A stretch of DNA of 13,862 nt from an uncultured Clostridium sp. (GTDB lineage Bacteria; Bacillota_A; Clostridia; Lachnospirales; Lachnospiraceae). This document shows, one piece after another, positions 5,556 through 13,817 of this stretch; position 1 is the stretch's first letter, and every line of letters starts with the position of its first letter. The stretch covers positions 1-13,862 of the forward strand of contig CAMAMD010000017.1 in NCBI GenBank assembly GCA_945836785.1, read 5' to 3'. The notes under the pieces are model-generated. The model saw only the letters and a program-made list of their open reading frames with translations. It was not told the DNA's origin and searched no databases. Made by a program: the position numbers and the translations under genes.

Positions 5556-7601
5556 ATGGCAAAAACAAAAAAGAGACGCCGCTTTCTCGCTAAAATGAAA
5601 AAAAGACTGCTGATTGTTCTTGGAGCATTTCTGGCAGTTTTTGTTGTGCTTGTGGGCAGGTTGATTTATATCAATGTGAAGAGTGGGGCAGAGTACGAGC
5701 AGAGAGTGCTTGCCCAGCAGGGATATACGAGTACAGTCATTCCTTATAAGCGTGGCGATATTTTAGATGCAAACGGAACAGTGCTTGCAACTTCCGAAAA
5801 AGTGTACAATATGATATTAGAGCCAAAGAATATTCTGGAAAAGGATGAATATACGGCGGCAACCGTGGCAGCTCTGAAGTCGTATTTTGACATTACGGAT
5901 GAAGAGATGACAAACTTTCTGGCAGACGAAGATTCTTATTATGTGGTCGCAAGAAAAAAACTGGATTATGATACCGTGAAGGCCTTTCAGGATTTCTGTG
6001 ATACAAAAGAGGGCGGGGATGTCCGGGGCGTGTATTTTGAAGAGGAGTATCGGAGGGTTTATCCAAACGGCGATTTTGCCAGCCATCTGCTCGGTTTTAC
6101 TGTGAGCGGAAACGTGGGCATGTACGGTGTTGAGGAGCAGTATAACGAAGACTTAAATGGATCAAATGGTAGAGAGTATTCTTATTTAAATGAGAATGAT
6201 GATTTGACTGAGACGATTGAGCCCGCAGTGAATGGGTACAATCTTATTACAAATATAGATGCAAATGTTCAGCAGATTGTGCAGGAAAAGGTGGATGCAT
6301 TCATGGAGGAAACAGGAGCCAAAAACGTTTCCGTACTTGTGATGAATCCAAAGGATTGCAGTGTGATGGCACTTTACAATTCTCATTCCTATGATCCGAA
6401 TGATGCCTATGATCTTAGCAGTACGCGATATCAGTTTGAGACAGATGAAGAGTTTGAGAATTTTAAGCTGACTGCTACGGATGAAGAAAAGGTCAATGCA
6501 CTTTACAAGGTATGGCGTAACTTCGCTGTCAGTGATGTATATGAACCCGGTTCTACTTACAAGACATTTACAGTTGCAGGCGCATTGCAGGAGGGCATTG
6601 TAAATCAGGATACTACGTTTTTGTGTGATGGAGGACAACAAAAGGATATATATTATATAGGCTGCAGTCATGTACACGGAACGCTTACTTTATCGAAAGC
6701 ACTGGAGTATTCCTGTAATGATGCAATGATGCAGATTGCGGAGACGGAAGGTGCAGCCATATTTGATAAATATCAGGTGCTGTTTGGATTTGGGCAGCAG
6801 ACCAACATTGATATACCGGGTGAACCGGACGCAGAATCATTGAGTATGCTGGTTTATCATGCAGATTCATTGAATGAAGTAGAACTTGCGACATCTTCAT
6901 TTGGACAATGTGTGACAGTATCCATGATTGAGCTTGGAACAGCGTTTTGTTCTGCGATAAACGGTGGATATTATTATGAACCGCGTGTTGTAAAACGCAT
7001 TGAAGATGAGGATGGCAATGTAATTGAAAATCTGGAAAGTGTTCTGGTGAGAAGAACTATATCGGAGGATGTCTCTGCACAACTTCGGGAAAGCCTGCAG
7101 GGCGTTGTCGAGGAGGGTACCGGAGGCGGTGCATCTGTAGACGGATATTCCATAGGAGGTAAGACAGGTACAGCTGAGAAATGGCCTAGAAACGAAGGAA
7201 ATTATCTGTTGTCATTCATTGGTTTTTCACCTGTTGATGATCCGCAGGTTGTTATTTATGTAGTTGTAGATGAACCAAATGTAGAAGTACAGCGTATCAG
7301 CGGGGCAGCAAAATTCATATTTGCGAATATTGCCGAGGAAGTGTTTCCGTATTTGAATATATATAAGACCGGAGAGGAGTACGATTATGATCCGGAGACT
7401 GCAATGGAGGAGGAAATGACTCCGATTTATGACGGTACAGTACCGGAAAATGATGTTGCAGGTGGTGCAAACAATCCTTATGTATCGGGAGCAGATGCAG
7501 GGGAAGGTCAGACGACCACAGAATCGCAAACTACAGAATCGCAGACTACAGAAGACGGACAGGCGTCAGGAGATGGTGCCGGTACGGAACCTGTACAATA
7601 G
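5556..7601 (+). CDS. ftsI: Class B penicillin-binding protein (division transpeptidase, FtsI/PbpB position)
   Basis: This D,D-transpeptidase crosslinks septal peptidoglycan outside the membrane and works with FtsW. The 681-residue protein has a very basic N-terminus, one membrane span (about 17-39) and the PBP dimerisation region beginning KRGDILDANG at 65-74. The transpeptidase domain has all three active-site motifs: STYK (S333 nucleophile, K336), SCN (386-388) and KTG (536-538). The fold ends near residue 603. A 78-residue acidic, Thr/Gln/Gly-rich tail with TTESQ repeats follows; I see no PASTA domain. GAGGTGAG (5542-5549) precedes ATG 5556. Position directly after ftsL supports the FtsI/PbpB role. 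The alternative is a specialised class B PBP. Confidence 0.92.
   Translation: MAKTKKRRRFLAKMKKRLLIVLGAFLAVFVVLVGRLIYINVKSGAEYEQRVLAQQGYTSTVIPYKRGDILDANGTVLATSEKVYNMILEPKNILEKDEYTAATVAALKSYFDITDEEMTNFLADEDSYYVVARKKLDYDTVKAFQDFCDTKEGGDVRGVYFEEEYRRVYPNGDFASHLLGFTVSGNVGMYGVEEQYNEDLNGSNGREYSYLNENDDLTETIEPAVNGYNLITNIDANVQQIVQEKVDAFMEETGAKNVSVLVMNPKDCSVMALYNSHSYDPNDAYDLSSTRYQFETDEEFENFKLTATDEEKVNALYKVWRNFAVSDVYEPGSTYKTFTVAGALQEGIVNQDTTFLCDGGQQKDIYYIGCSHVHGTLTLSKALEYSCNDAMMQIAETEGAAIFDKYQVLFGFGQQTNIDIPGEPDAESLSMLVYHADSLNEVELATSSFGQCVTVSMIELGTAFCSAINGGYYYEPRVVKRIEDEDGNVIENLESVLVRRTISEDVSAQLRESLQGVVEEGTGGGASVDGYSIGGKTGTAEKWPRNEGNYLLSFIGFSPVDDPQVVIYVVVDEPNVEVQRISGAAKFIFANIAEEVFPYLNIYKTGEEYDYDPETAMEEEMTPIYDGTVPENDVAGGANNPYVSGADAGEGQTTTESQTTESQTTEDGQASGDGAGTEPVQ
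7515..7553 (+). repeat. 15-bp tandem repeat in the tail of the first PBP
   Basis: About two and a half copies of a 15-base unit (ACTACAGAATCGCAG and close variants) start at 7515, 7530 and 7545. They encode TTESQ-TTESQ-TTE in the disordered tail of the PBP. The unit keeps the reading frame, so copy number can vary between strains without breaking the protein. Confidence 0.7.
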
Positions 7602-7608
7602 AAATAAA

Positions 7609-7637
7609 TTGAATAAAATAATTAGCAGTTATACAAT
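7609..7637 (+). promoter_or_regulatory. Candidate internal promoter upstream of the second PBP
   Basis: TTGAAT (7609-7614) and TACAAT (7632-7637) are separated by exactly 17 bases, in the 88-base gap between the two PBP genes. This is the longest gap inside the cluster. The -10 region read as TATACAAT is also one base from the CATACAnT consensus of the sporulation factor sigma-E, but I see no clear sigma-E -35. The extra space and hexamers suggest that the second PBP and the genes after it can be transcribed independently. Confidence 0.45.
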
Positions 7638-7689
7638 CCGAATCCGGGAATAAATATAATAGTAAGATAATCTGCGGTGTGGTGCGGGT

Positions 7690-9495
7690 GTGAAGAGAAA
7701 AACAAAGAAGAATCCAAAGTCTATGACCTATTTCACCATGCACAACAGAAAAAGGCTTGATATATTCACTTTTATTGTACTGGCCATGACATTGGTTTTA
7801 ACTGTCAGATTGACCGGGATTATGGTGTTTCAGGCTGATGAATACAGCAGTAAGGCAACCCGGATTCAGGAGAGGGAGCGGAGTATAAAGGCACCGAGAG
7901 GTATTATATATGACAGAAACGGTGTCGAGATAGCCGGTAATAAGCCGGTATGCTCCATTTCGGTGATTCACAATCAGATAACAGACCCGGAGATGGTAAT
8001 CAGTGTGTTGTCTGAAAAACTGGATCTTGCGGAAAGCGAGGTCCGCAAAAAGGTTGAGAAATATTCCTCAAGAGAAAAGATAAAGAGCAATGTTGACAAA
8101 GCCGTTGCAGATGAAATTCGTGAGATGAATCTGGATGGTGTCATGGTTGACGAGGATTATAAAAGATTTTATCCGTATTCAAGCCTGGCGTCCAAGGTCA
8201 TTGGTTTTACGGGCGCAGATAATCAGGGGATTGTCGGATTGGAAGTCATGTATGATGATATTCTCATGGGACAAGACGGAAGTATCAATACACTTACGAC
8301 AGCAAATGGGATAGAGATAGCAAATGCGGCTGAGACAAGAGTGGAACCGGTTCCGGGAAATAACCTGGTGATATCCATAGATGTGAACATTCAACAATAT
8401 GTTGAGCAGGCTGCCATGCAGGTTTTAGAAAAGAAACAGGCAAACCGGGTATGCATTATCGTGATGAATCCGCAAAACGGTGAGATATATGCACTTGCGG
8501 ACGTGCCGGAATACGATTTAAATAATCCGTTTACACTGAACTATGAATTGGAAGAAGGGGAAACCGTAACCCAGGATATGTTGAACCAGATGTGGAGATG
8601 CTTTTGTACAAATGATACCTATGAACCCGGTTCGACATTTAAGATTATAACAGCAACCTCCGCATTTGAGGAGGGGGTGGTGTCCGTGGATGACAGCTTC
8701 TATTGTCCGGGATACCGTATTGTTGAAGATAGAAGAATCCGTTGCCATAAAGTTGTAGGACATGGTCAGGAAACCTTTAAACAGGGAATTATGAATTCCT
8801 GCAATCCTGTTTTTATGGATATTGGAGCAAGGGTAGGAGCCGCAAATTTTTATAAGAATCTCGAAAAACTTGGCTTGTTTGAAAAAACCGGGGTTGATTT
8901 GCCCGGTGAGGCGAACTCTATTTTTCATAAAGAGGAAAATGTGGGTGCCGTAGAACTTGCAACCATGTCATTTGGGCAGTCTTTTCAGATTACGCCATTA
9001 CAGCTGATGCGGGCAGTGTCAGCAGTTATAAACGGCGGAACATTGGTAACACCGCACTTTGGCGTTTATGTGACGGATGAAAATAACCATATCATTGAAA
9101 AATTGGAATACGATACAGAGGAGAATGTCATCCGTGAAGAAACTTCGGAGACTATGAAAGGGTTGCTGGAGGCGGTAGTGGCAGAGGGAACCGGTCACAA
9201 GGCTTATGTAGAAGGGTACCGGATTGGCGGCAAGACAGCCACAAGTGAAAAGCTGCCGAGAAGCAGCAATAAATATATATCATCCTTTATCGGATTTGCA
9301 CCTGCTGATAATCCGCAGGTATTAACTTTAATCTTGATTGATGAGCCGGAAGGGGTGTATTATGGTGGAACGATAGCAGCACCGGTTGTCGGTGAAATAT
9401 ATAATAATATTCTCCCATATCTCGGAATTGAAAAGTCAGAGGAATCAACGGAGGACAGTGTGGAGACAATATATTTTGAAGATACGGTGTTTTAG
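7690..9495 (+). CDS. Second class B penicillin-binding protein, SpoVD/PBP2-like, with a KTA motif
   Basis: This membrane-anchored transpeptidase homologue has 601 residues: a basic N-terminus, one span (about 24-47), the dimerisation-region signature KAPRGIIYDRNGVEIAGNK (67-85) and a transpeptidase domain with STFK (S315, K318) and SCN (370-372). The third motif reads KTA (515-517) instead of KTG. There is no PASTA domain, unlike B. subtilis SpoVD, and only a short acidic tail. Position between the first PBP and mraY is where Bacillus carries spoVD. Start choice is uncertain: GTG 7690 gives a full basic N-terminus but only weak GGTG/CGGG sequence lies upstream; ATG 7723 has no clear site either. 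It could act in division or, if the organism sporulates, in spore cortex synthesis. Confidence 0.88.
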   Translation: MKRKTKKNPKSMTYFTMHNRKRLDIFTFIVLAMTLVLTVRLTGIMVFQADEYSSKATRIQERERSIKAPRGIIYDRNGVEIAGNKPVCSISVIHNQITDPEMVISVLSEKLDLAESEVRKKVEKYSSREKIKSNVDKAVADEIREMNLDGVMVDEDYKRFYPYSSLASKVIGFTGADNQGIVGLEVMYDDILMGQDGSINTLTTANGIEIANAAETRVEPVPGNNLVISIDVNIQQYVEQAAMQVLEKKQANRVCIIVMNPQNGEIYALADVPEYDLNNPFTLNYELEEGETVTQDMLNQMWRCFCTNDTYEPGSTFKIITATSAFEEGVVSVDDSFYCPGYRIVEDRRIRCHKVVGHGQETFKQGIMNSCNPVFMDIGARVGAANFYKNLEKLGLFEKTGVDLPGEANSIFHKEENVGAVELATMSFGQSFQITPLQLMRAVSAVINGGTLVTPHFGVYVTDENNHIIEKLEYDTEENVIREETSETMKGLLEAVVAEGTGHKAYVEGYRIGGKTATSEKLPRSSNKYISSFIGFAPADNPQVLTLILIDEPEGVYYGGTIAAPVVGEIYNNILPYLGIEKSEESTEDSVETIYFEDTVF

Positions 9496-9503
9496 ATTAT
9501 AAA
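9476..9503 (+). promoter_or_regulatory. Weak candidate internal promoter upstream of mraY
   Basis: TTGAAG (9476-9481) and TATAAA (9498-9503) are spaced 16 bases and overlap the end of the second PBP gene. Such pairs arise easily in AT-rich DNA, so this is only a candidate. Confidence 0.25.
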
Positions 9504-9538
9504 TAGATGATACGGAAGATACCGGAGGAGTGTGCATC

Positions 9539-10492
9539 ATGAGTAGAAATGATATTATTTTGCCAGTGTTAATTGCATTTGGAATCAGCGTGGTATTAAG
9601 CCCCATTGTAATTCCATTTCTGAAAAAATTGAAGTTTGGTCAGTTTGTCCGGGATGACGGACCGGAGTCCCATCTGAAAAAATCGGGAACACCGACTATG
9701 GGCGGCTTGATTATCATGTTCAGTATTGTGATTACATCACTGTTTTATGTGAAGGATTATCCGCAGATTATTCCTGTTTTGTTTGCTACATTGGGATTCG
9801 GACTGATTGGTTTTCTGGATGATTATATCAAGGTTGTGATGAAACGTTCCCTGGGACTCCGTGCATGGCAGAAAATGCTGGGCCAGATCGTTGTTACAGC
9901 AATTTTTGCATATTATATTTATGCACATACGGATTTGGGAACGGAGATTATGATTCCGTTTGTGGGGAAAATGGTAGACATTGGCTGGGTGTATTTCCCG
10001 CTTATGTTTTTTGTAATGCTTGGAACCGTAAACGGGGTAAACTTTACGGATGGTCTGGATGGGCTTGCATCCTCTGTTACAGTGCTGGTTGCGACTTTCT
10101 TTACGGTGGTTGCAGTAGGTTATAGCTCAGGTGTGGCACCGATTACATGTGCGACAGTAGGCAGCTTGCTTGGCTTTCTGGTGTACAATGTGTACCCTGC
10201 GAGAGTATTTATGGGTGATACGGGTTCTCTGGCATTGGGAGGCTTTGTTGCTTCCACAGCGTATGTGCTCCGCATGCCGCTTATCATTTTGCTGGTAGGA
10301 TTTATCTATTTTGCAGAGGTTTTATCTGTTATTATTCAGGTGTTATATTTTAAAAAGACAGGAAAAAGAGTGTTTAAGATGGCACCGATACATCATCATT
10401 TTGAATTATCGGGATGGCCGGAGACGAAGGTTGTTTCTATATTCTCGATTGTAACAGCAATTCTTTGTCTTGTCGGTATACTGGCAATATAG
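9539..10492 (+). CDS. mraY: Phospho-N-acetylmuramoyl-pentapeptide transferase MraY
   Basis: MraY is an integral membrane enzyme that transfers phospho-MurNAc-pentapeptide from UDP to undecaprenyl phosphate, forming lipid I. The 317 residues hold about ten hydrophobic spans and the family motifs: GTPTMGG at 50-56, GFLDDYIKV at 91-99 with the Asp pair D94-D95, NFTDGLDGLA at 168-177, FMGDTGSLALGG at 224-235 with D227, and MAPIHHHFELSGW at 281-293 with the HHH loop. ATG 9539 is chosen because GGAGGAG (9524-9530) lies eight bases upstream. An in-frame GTG at 9530 overlaps that site. The usual upstream neighbour murF is absent; the gene follows the second PBP directly. Confidence 0.97.
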   Translation: MSRNDIILPVLIAFGISVVLSPIVIPFLKKLKFGQFVRDDGPESHLKKSGTPTMGGLIIMFSIVITSLFYVKDYPQIIPVLFATLGFGLIGFLDDYIKVVMKRSLGLRAWQKMLGQIVVTAIFAYYIYAHTDLGTEIMIPFVGKMVDIGWVYFPLMFFVMLGTVNGVNFTDGLDGLASSVTVLVATFFTVVAVGYSSGVAPITCATVGSLLGFLVYNVYPARVFMGDTGSLALGGFVASTAYVLRMPLIILLVGFIYFAEVLSVIIQVLYFKKTGKRVFKMAPIHHHFELSGWPETKVVSIFSIVTAILCLVGILAI

Positions 10493-10524
10493 TGAAATGG
10501 TTATTGTTTTAGGAGGAAACGGAT

Positions 10525-11886
10525 ATGTTTGAGAAGAAAATCCTGGTGGCCGGGGGCGGTAAAAGCGGTTTGTGTGCTGCTGCGTTGTTGGCAAGGAATG
10601 GTGAACGGGTTGTATTATTTGATGAAAATACGAAGATTGACGCGGAGACTCTCCTGGCGAGGGTTGCGTGTGACGATAAGAGTGGGATTGAAGTGCATAT
10701 CGGGGAGCTGACCGATGAGATTATCGCACAGTGTGGTCTTATGGTTATCAGTCCGGGAATTCCCACAGATGCACCGTTTGCAGAGAGAGTAAAGGCGGCA
10801 GGACTTCCGGTATGGAGTGAGATTGAGCTCGCTTATCAATATGAGAAAGGCGTGGTTGCTGCAATTACCGGAACAAATGGCAAGACCACAACTACAACGC
10901 TGGTCGGAGAAATCATGAAGGCTTACAACGAGAAAACGTTTGTGGTGGGCAATATCGGAATTCCGTATACCAGTCTGGCGGATCAGACCACAAAGGATTC
11001 AGCTACTGTTGCGGAAATCAGCAGCTTTCAGCTTGAGACGATTGTGGATTTTAAACCACACGTCAGTGCGATTTTAAATATTACACCGGATCATCTGAAC
11101 CGGCATTATACATTTGAAAATTATGCAAACTGCAAGCTGGCGATAACAAAGAATCAAACTGCTGATGATGTGGCAGTTCTCAATTACGATGATCCTGAGA
11201 CAGTGAAACTGGCAGAACGGATTCCGGCAAAGGTGGTTTATTTCAGCCGTATGAAGAAACTGGATGAAGGTGTTTATGTAGAGGATGGCAATATTGTAAT
11301 CAAAGAGGATGATAGCGTTACAAGGGTATTGTCATTAAAGGATATCAAGCTCCTTGGTACACATAATACTGAAAATGTACTGGCAGCAGTTGCGGTTTCT
11401 TACTATATGGGTGTGCCGGTTGATGTAATTGAAAGAATATGTACAGCTTTTCAGGGCGTGGAACATAGAATAGAGTATGTGAGAACTGTGAGAGATGTGG
11501 CATATTATAATGATTCAAAGGGAACAAATCCCGATGCGGCAATCAAAGGAATTCAGGCGATGACGACAACCACATTTCTGATTGGCGGCGGATATGATAA
11601 ACATTCCACCTATGACGAGTGGATTGAGGCTTTTGATGCAAAAGTGAAGAGCCTGGTTTTGATTGGCGAGACAGCAGAAAAAATTGCACTTTGTGCGAAA
11701 AATCATGGGTTTAATAGTATTGTATTTGCCGATAGTCTCGAGGAAGCAGTGGAATATTGTCATGCTAATGCAAAGCCGGGAGATGCGGTTTTGTTATCTC
11801 CGGCATGTGCAAGCTGGGATATGTTTGAAAGCTATGAACAGCGTGGAAAATTATTTAAGGAATATGTAAATAAGCTTGAGGAGTGA
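10525..11886 (+). CDS. murD: UDP-N-acetylmuramoyl-L-alanine:D-glutamate ligase MurD
   Basis: MurD is a cytoplasmic ATP-dependent ligase that adds D-Glu to UDP-MurNAc-L-Ala. The 453 residues match the family. An N-terminal Rossmann-like domain begins ILVAGGGKSG at 6-15. The central ATP-binding domain has GTNGKTTTT at 116-124, AEISSFQLE at 163-171 and LNITPDHLNRH at 184-194. K204 is a likely counterpart of the carbamylated lysine. The C-terminal domain carries GVEHRIE (311-317), NDSKGTNPDAA (329-339) and LLSPACASWDMFESYEQRG (423-441). AGGAGG (10511-10516) stands eight bases before the ATG. Its last codons contain the ribosome binding site for ftsW, which starts seven bases after the stop, suggesting coupled translation. 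Confidence 0.97.
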   Translation: MFEKKILVAGGGKSGLCAAALLARNGERVVLFDENTKIDAETLLARVACDDKSGIEVHIGELTDEIIAQCGLMVISPGIPTDAPFAERVKAAGLPVWSEIELAYQYEKGVVAAITGTNGKTTTTTLVGEIMKAYNEKTFVVGNIGIPYTSLADQTTKDSATVAEISSFQLETIVDFKPHVSAILNITPDHLNRHYTFENYANCKLAITKNQTADDVAVLNYDDPETVKLAERIPAKVVYFSRMKKLDEGVYVEDGNIVIKEDDSVTRVLSLKDIKLLGTHNTENVLAAVAVSYYMGVPVDVIERICTAFQGVEHRIEYVRTVRDVAYYNDSKGTNPDAAIKGIQAMTTTTFLIGGGYDKHSTYDEWIEAFDAKVKSLVLIGETAEKIALCAKNHGFNSIVFADSLEEAVEYCHANAKPGDAVLLSPACASWDMFESYEQRGKLFKEYVNKLEE

Positions 11887-11893
11887 TGGATGC

Positions 11894-13042
11894 ATGGATC
11901 GTGCGGTACAGGGCGAGCCAACAAGGCAGAAACACCGAACTTTAAATAACAGCTTTTGGGTTAAGGGCGGGTACTTTGATTATCAGGTCGTCTTTATTCT
12001 GATGGTGATTGTATTGTTTGGTCTGCTTATGGTATTTAGTTCAAGTTCATACAGGGCTGTGATGAACGGTGAAGCAAGTACATATTTTGTGCAGCGTCAG
12101 GCGATATTTGCTGTGATGGGTTTCATAGCGATGATAGTCGTCTCCCATATAAACTACCGGTATTATCAGCATTTTTCTGTTTTACTGATTTATTTTGGAA
12201 TATTTTTGTCGGTGCTGGTTTTGATTATCGGTACTGCAACAAACGGCGCAACCAGATGGATTCCGCTTGGACCGATTCAGTTCCAGCCGTCGGAGGTAGT
12301 AAAACCGGCGATTATCATTTATATGGCACATGCCTGCACAGCCAGAGGAAAACTGCTTAATACAATACCGGGCATTATCAGGATGGCAATCTTACCGGTA
12401 ATTTCGATTGTGCTGATTGCAACAGAAAATCTGAGTACAGCGATTGTGTGTTTTGCCGTTATGGTTATTATCATGTTTGTGGCAAGTCCAAAGTTTATGA
12501 ACCTGTTGCTTCTCGGTTTGATCGGTGTTGCAGGTGCAGCAGTAGCTGTGTTCGCAAAGGGATATCGAAGCGATCGATTTGATGCATGGCTTCACCCGGA
12601 AACAAGTGAAAATGGTTTTCAGACAATTCAGTCCCTCTATGCAATCGGTTCAGGCGGATTGTTTGGAAGGGGACTGGGACAGAGCATCCAGAAGATGGGA
12701 TTTTTGCCTGAGTCACATAATGATATGATATTTTCTGTTATATGTGAGGAGCTTGGGTTGTTTGGGGCAATCGGCGTTATTGCACTTTTTGTTATGCTCC
12801 TGCTTCGTTTTCGCTATATTGCAAATAATGCGCCTGATTGTTTTGGGGGACTGCTTGTTACAGGTGTGATTACGCATGTGGCAGTTCAGTTGATTGTCAA
12901 TATTGGCGTAGTGACAAATACGATACCGAATACCGGTGTCACGCTTCCTTTTATCAGTTACGGAGGTACGTCACTGGTCTTTATGATGATAGAGGTTGGA
13001 ATTGTGCTTGGCGTGTCGAGGCAGATGCGCCCCACTGAGTAA
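11894..13042 (+). CDS. ftsW: SEDS peptidoglycan glycosyltransferase FtsW (or SpoVE)
   Basis: This polytopic SEDS-family enzyme polymerises lipid II into glycan strands, paired with a class B PBP. The 382 residues contain about ten membrane spans. Landmarks are TRWIPLGPIQFQPSEVVKPA (120-139), the catalytic loop GFLPESHNDMIFSVICEELG (269-288) where D277 matches the essential SEDS aspartate, and the signature NIGVVTNTIPNTGVTLPFIS (336-355) followed by YGGTS. ATG 11894 is chosen because GAGGAG (11878-11883), inside the murD end, lies ten bases upstream. A TTG at 11876 in the same frame overlaps that site. Sequence alone does not separate FtsW from the sporulation paralogue SpoVE, which occupies this slot in Bacillus. 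murG, which often follows, is missing. Confidence 0.94.
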   Translation: MDRAVQGEPTRQKHRTLNNSFWVKGGYFDYQVVFILMVIVLFGLLMVFSSSSYRAVMNGEASTYFVQRQAIFAVMGFIAMIVVSHINYRYYQHFSVLLIYFGIFLSVLVLIIGTATNGATRWIPLGPIQFQPSEVVKPAIIIYMAHACTARGKLLNTIPGIIRMAILPVISIVLIATENLSTAIVCFAVMVIIMFVASPKFMNLLLLGLIGVAGAAVAVFAKGYRSDRFDAWLHPETSENGFQTIQSLYAIGSGGLFGRGLGQSIQKMGFLPESHNDMIFSVICEELGLFGAIGVIALFVMLLLRFRYIANNAPDCFGGLLVTGVITHVAVQLIVNIGVVTNTIPNTGVTLPFISYGGTSLVFMMIEVGIVLGVSRQMRPTE

Positions 13043-13059
13043 CGTGAGGGAGATTGCGT

Positions 13060-13767
13060 ATGCCGAAGAAGAAAGTAATCATTTTATGTTCCATATTGAT
13101 CGTTTTGTTTGGCGGATTTGCGTATTTGTCTACATTTCATCTGAAAACGATTCGCGTGTCAGGGTGTGAAACTGTGGATGAAGAAACGATACGTCAGGCT
13201 GTAGAAACACATAAATTCTCCGATAATACGTTACTTGTGTATTTGATGAGTAAGATAAAGCCGATTGAGGATATTCCGTTTGTAGCAAAAATGGATATTG
13301 AGATTGTTTCAAAAAATGAAATAGAGGTTATCGTATATGAGAAATCCATGGCAGGCTGTGTGGAATACATGGATGGATATGTATATTTTGATAAAGATGG
13401 TGTTATATTGGATGCATCATCGGAGATGGTGCCGGGGGTCCCGTGTATCAAGGGTCTTCGTTACAGTCAGTGGGAAGTGGGAGAAAAGCTTCCGATAGAT
13501 GACGAGAGCCGGTTTCAGTCCATATTGTCAATTACTCAGCTCGTGGATAAATATGAGCTTGAGATTGATGGCATAGAGTTTACCGCCGAGAATGAGATAG
13601 TTTTATTTCACGATGGTATCACAATTGAGTTAGGAGAGGGGGAATATCTTGCAATTCAGATGATGAATCTGGGGAGTATACTGGAAGGTCTGGAAGGAAT
13701 GGAAGGAACACTCTACATGAAAGATTTTAATTCTGATAATGCAACAGCAAGTTTTAGTAAGAAATAA
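13060..13767 (+). CDS. ftsQ: Cell division protein FtsQ/DivIB
   Basis: FtsQ/DivIB is a bitopic membrane protein that joins FtsL and DivIC/FtsB and regulates septal wall synthesis. The 235-residue product has a short basic cytoplasmic start (MPKKK) and one membrane span (about 6-23). The POTRA domain begins FHLKTIRVSGCETVDEETIR (26-45) and continues to the strand NEIEVIVYEKSMAGCVEYMD (86-105). The beta domain opens with GYVYFDKDGVILD (106-118). ATG 13060 is preferred: GAGGGAG (13046-13052) is seven bases upstream, and TTG 13054 is too close to it. The cytoplasmic part is very short compared with B. subtilis DivIB. It is the last gene in the window, 17 bases after ftsW. Confidence 0.93.
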   Translation: MPKKKVIILCSILIVLFGGFAYLSTFHLKTIRVSGCETVDEETIRQAVETHKFSDNTLLVYLMSKIKPIEDIPFVAKMDIEIVSKNEIEVIVYEKSMAGCVEYMDGYVYFDKDGVILDASSEMVPGVPCIKGLRYSQWEVGEKLPIDDESRFQSILSITQLVDKYELEIDGIEFTAENEIVLFHDGITIELGEGEYLAIQMMNLGSILEGLEGMEGTLYMKDFNSDNATASFSKK

Positions 13768-13788
13768 TTAGAAATAGTAAATTATCTA

Positions 13789-13817
13789 TTGATTATTTCT
13801 TGAAAAAATTATAGAAT
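13789..13817 (+). promoter_or_regulatory. Candidate promoter reading out of the window (possibly for ftsZ)
   Basis: TTGATT (13789-13794) and TAGAAT (13812-13817) are spaced 17 bases, in the AT-rich DNA after ftsQ. No coding start with a ribosome binding site is visible before the edge. In related clusters ftsZ follows ftsQ/divIB, so this promoter may serve ftsZ; that is inference. An AT-rich inverted repeat, GAAATAAT (13761-13768) with ATTATTTC (13792-13799), spans the ftsQ stop but lacks a T run. Confidence 0.4.

Noticed and set aside
6186..6677. 163-codon minus-strand frame opposite the first PBP
   Set aside because: Shadow of the strongly supported PBP transpeptidase gene; its composition is artefactual.
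9530..9538. GTG at 9530 as start of mraY
   Set aside because: It overlaps the GGAGGAG ribosome binding site; ATG 9539 has correct spacing.
13761..13799. AT-rich inverted repeat after ftsQ as a terminator
   Set aside because: The stem is almost all A-T, has an internal loop and is followed by GAAAAAA rather than a T run.
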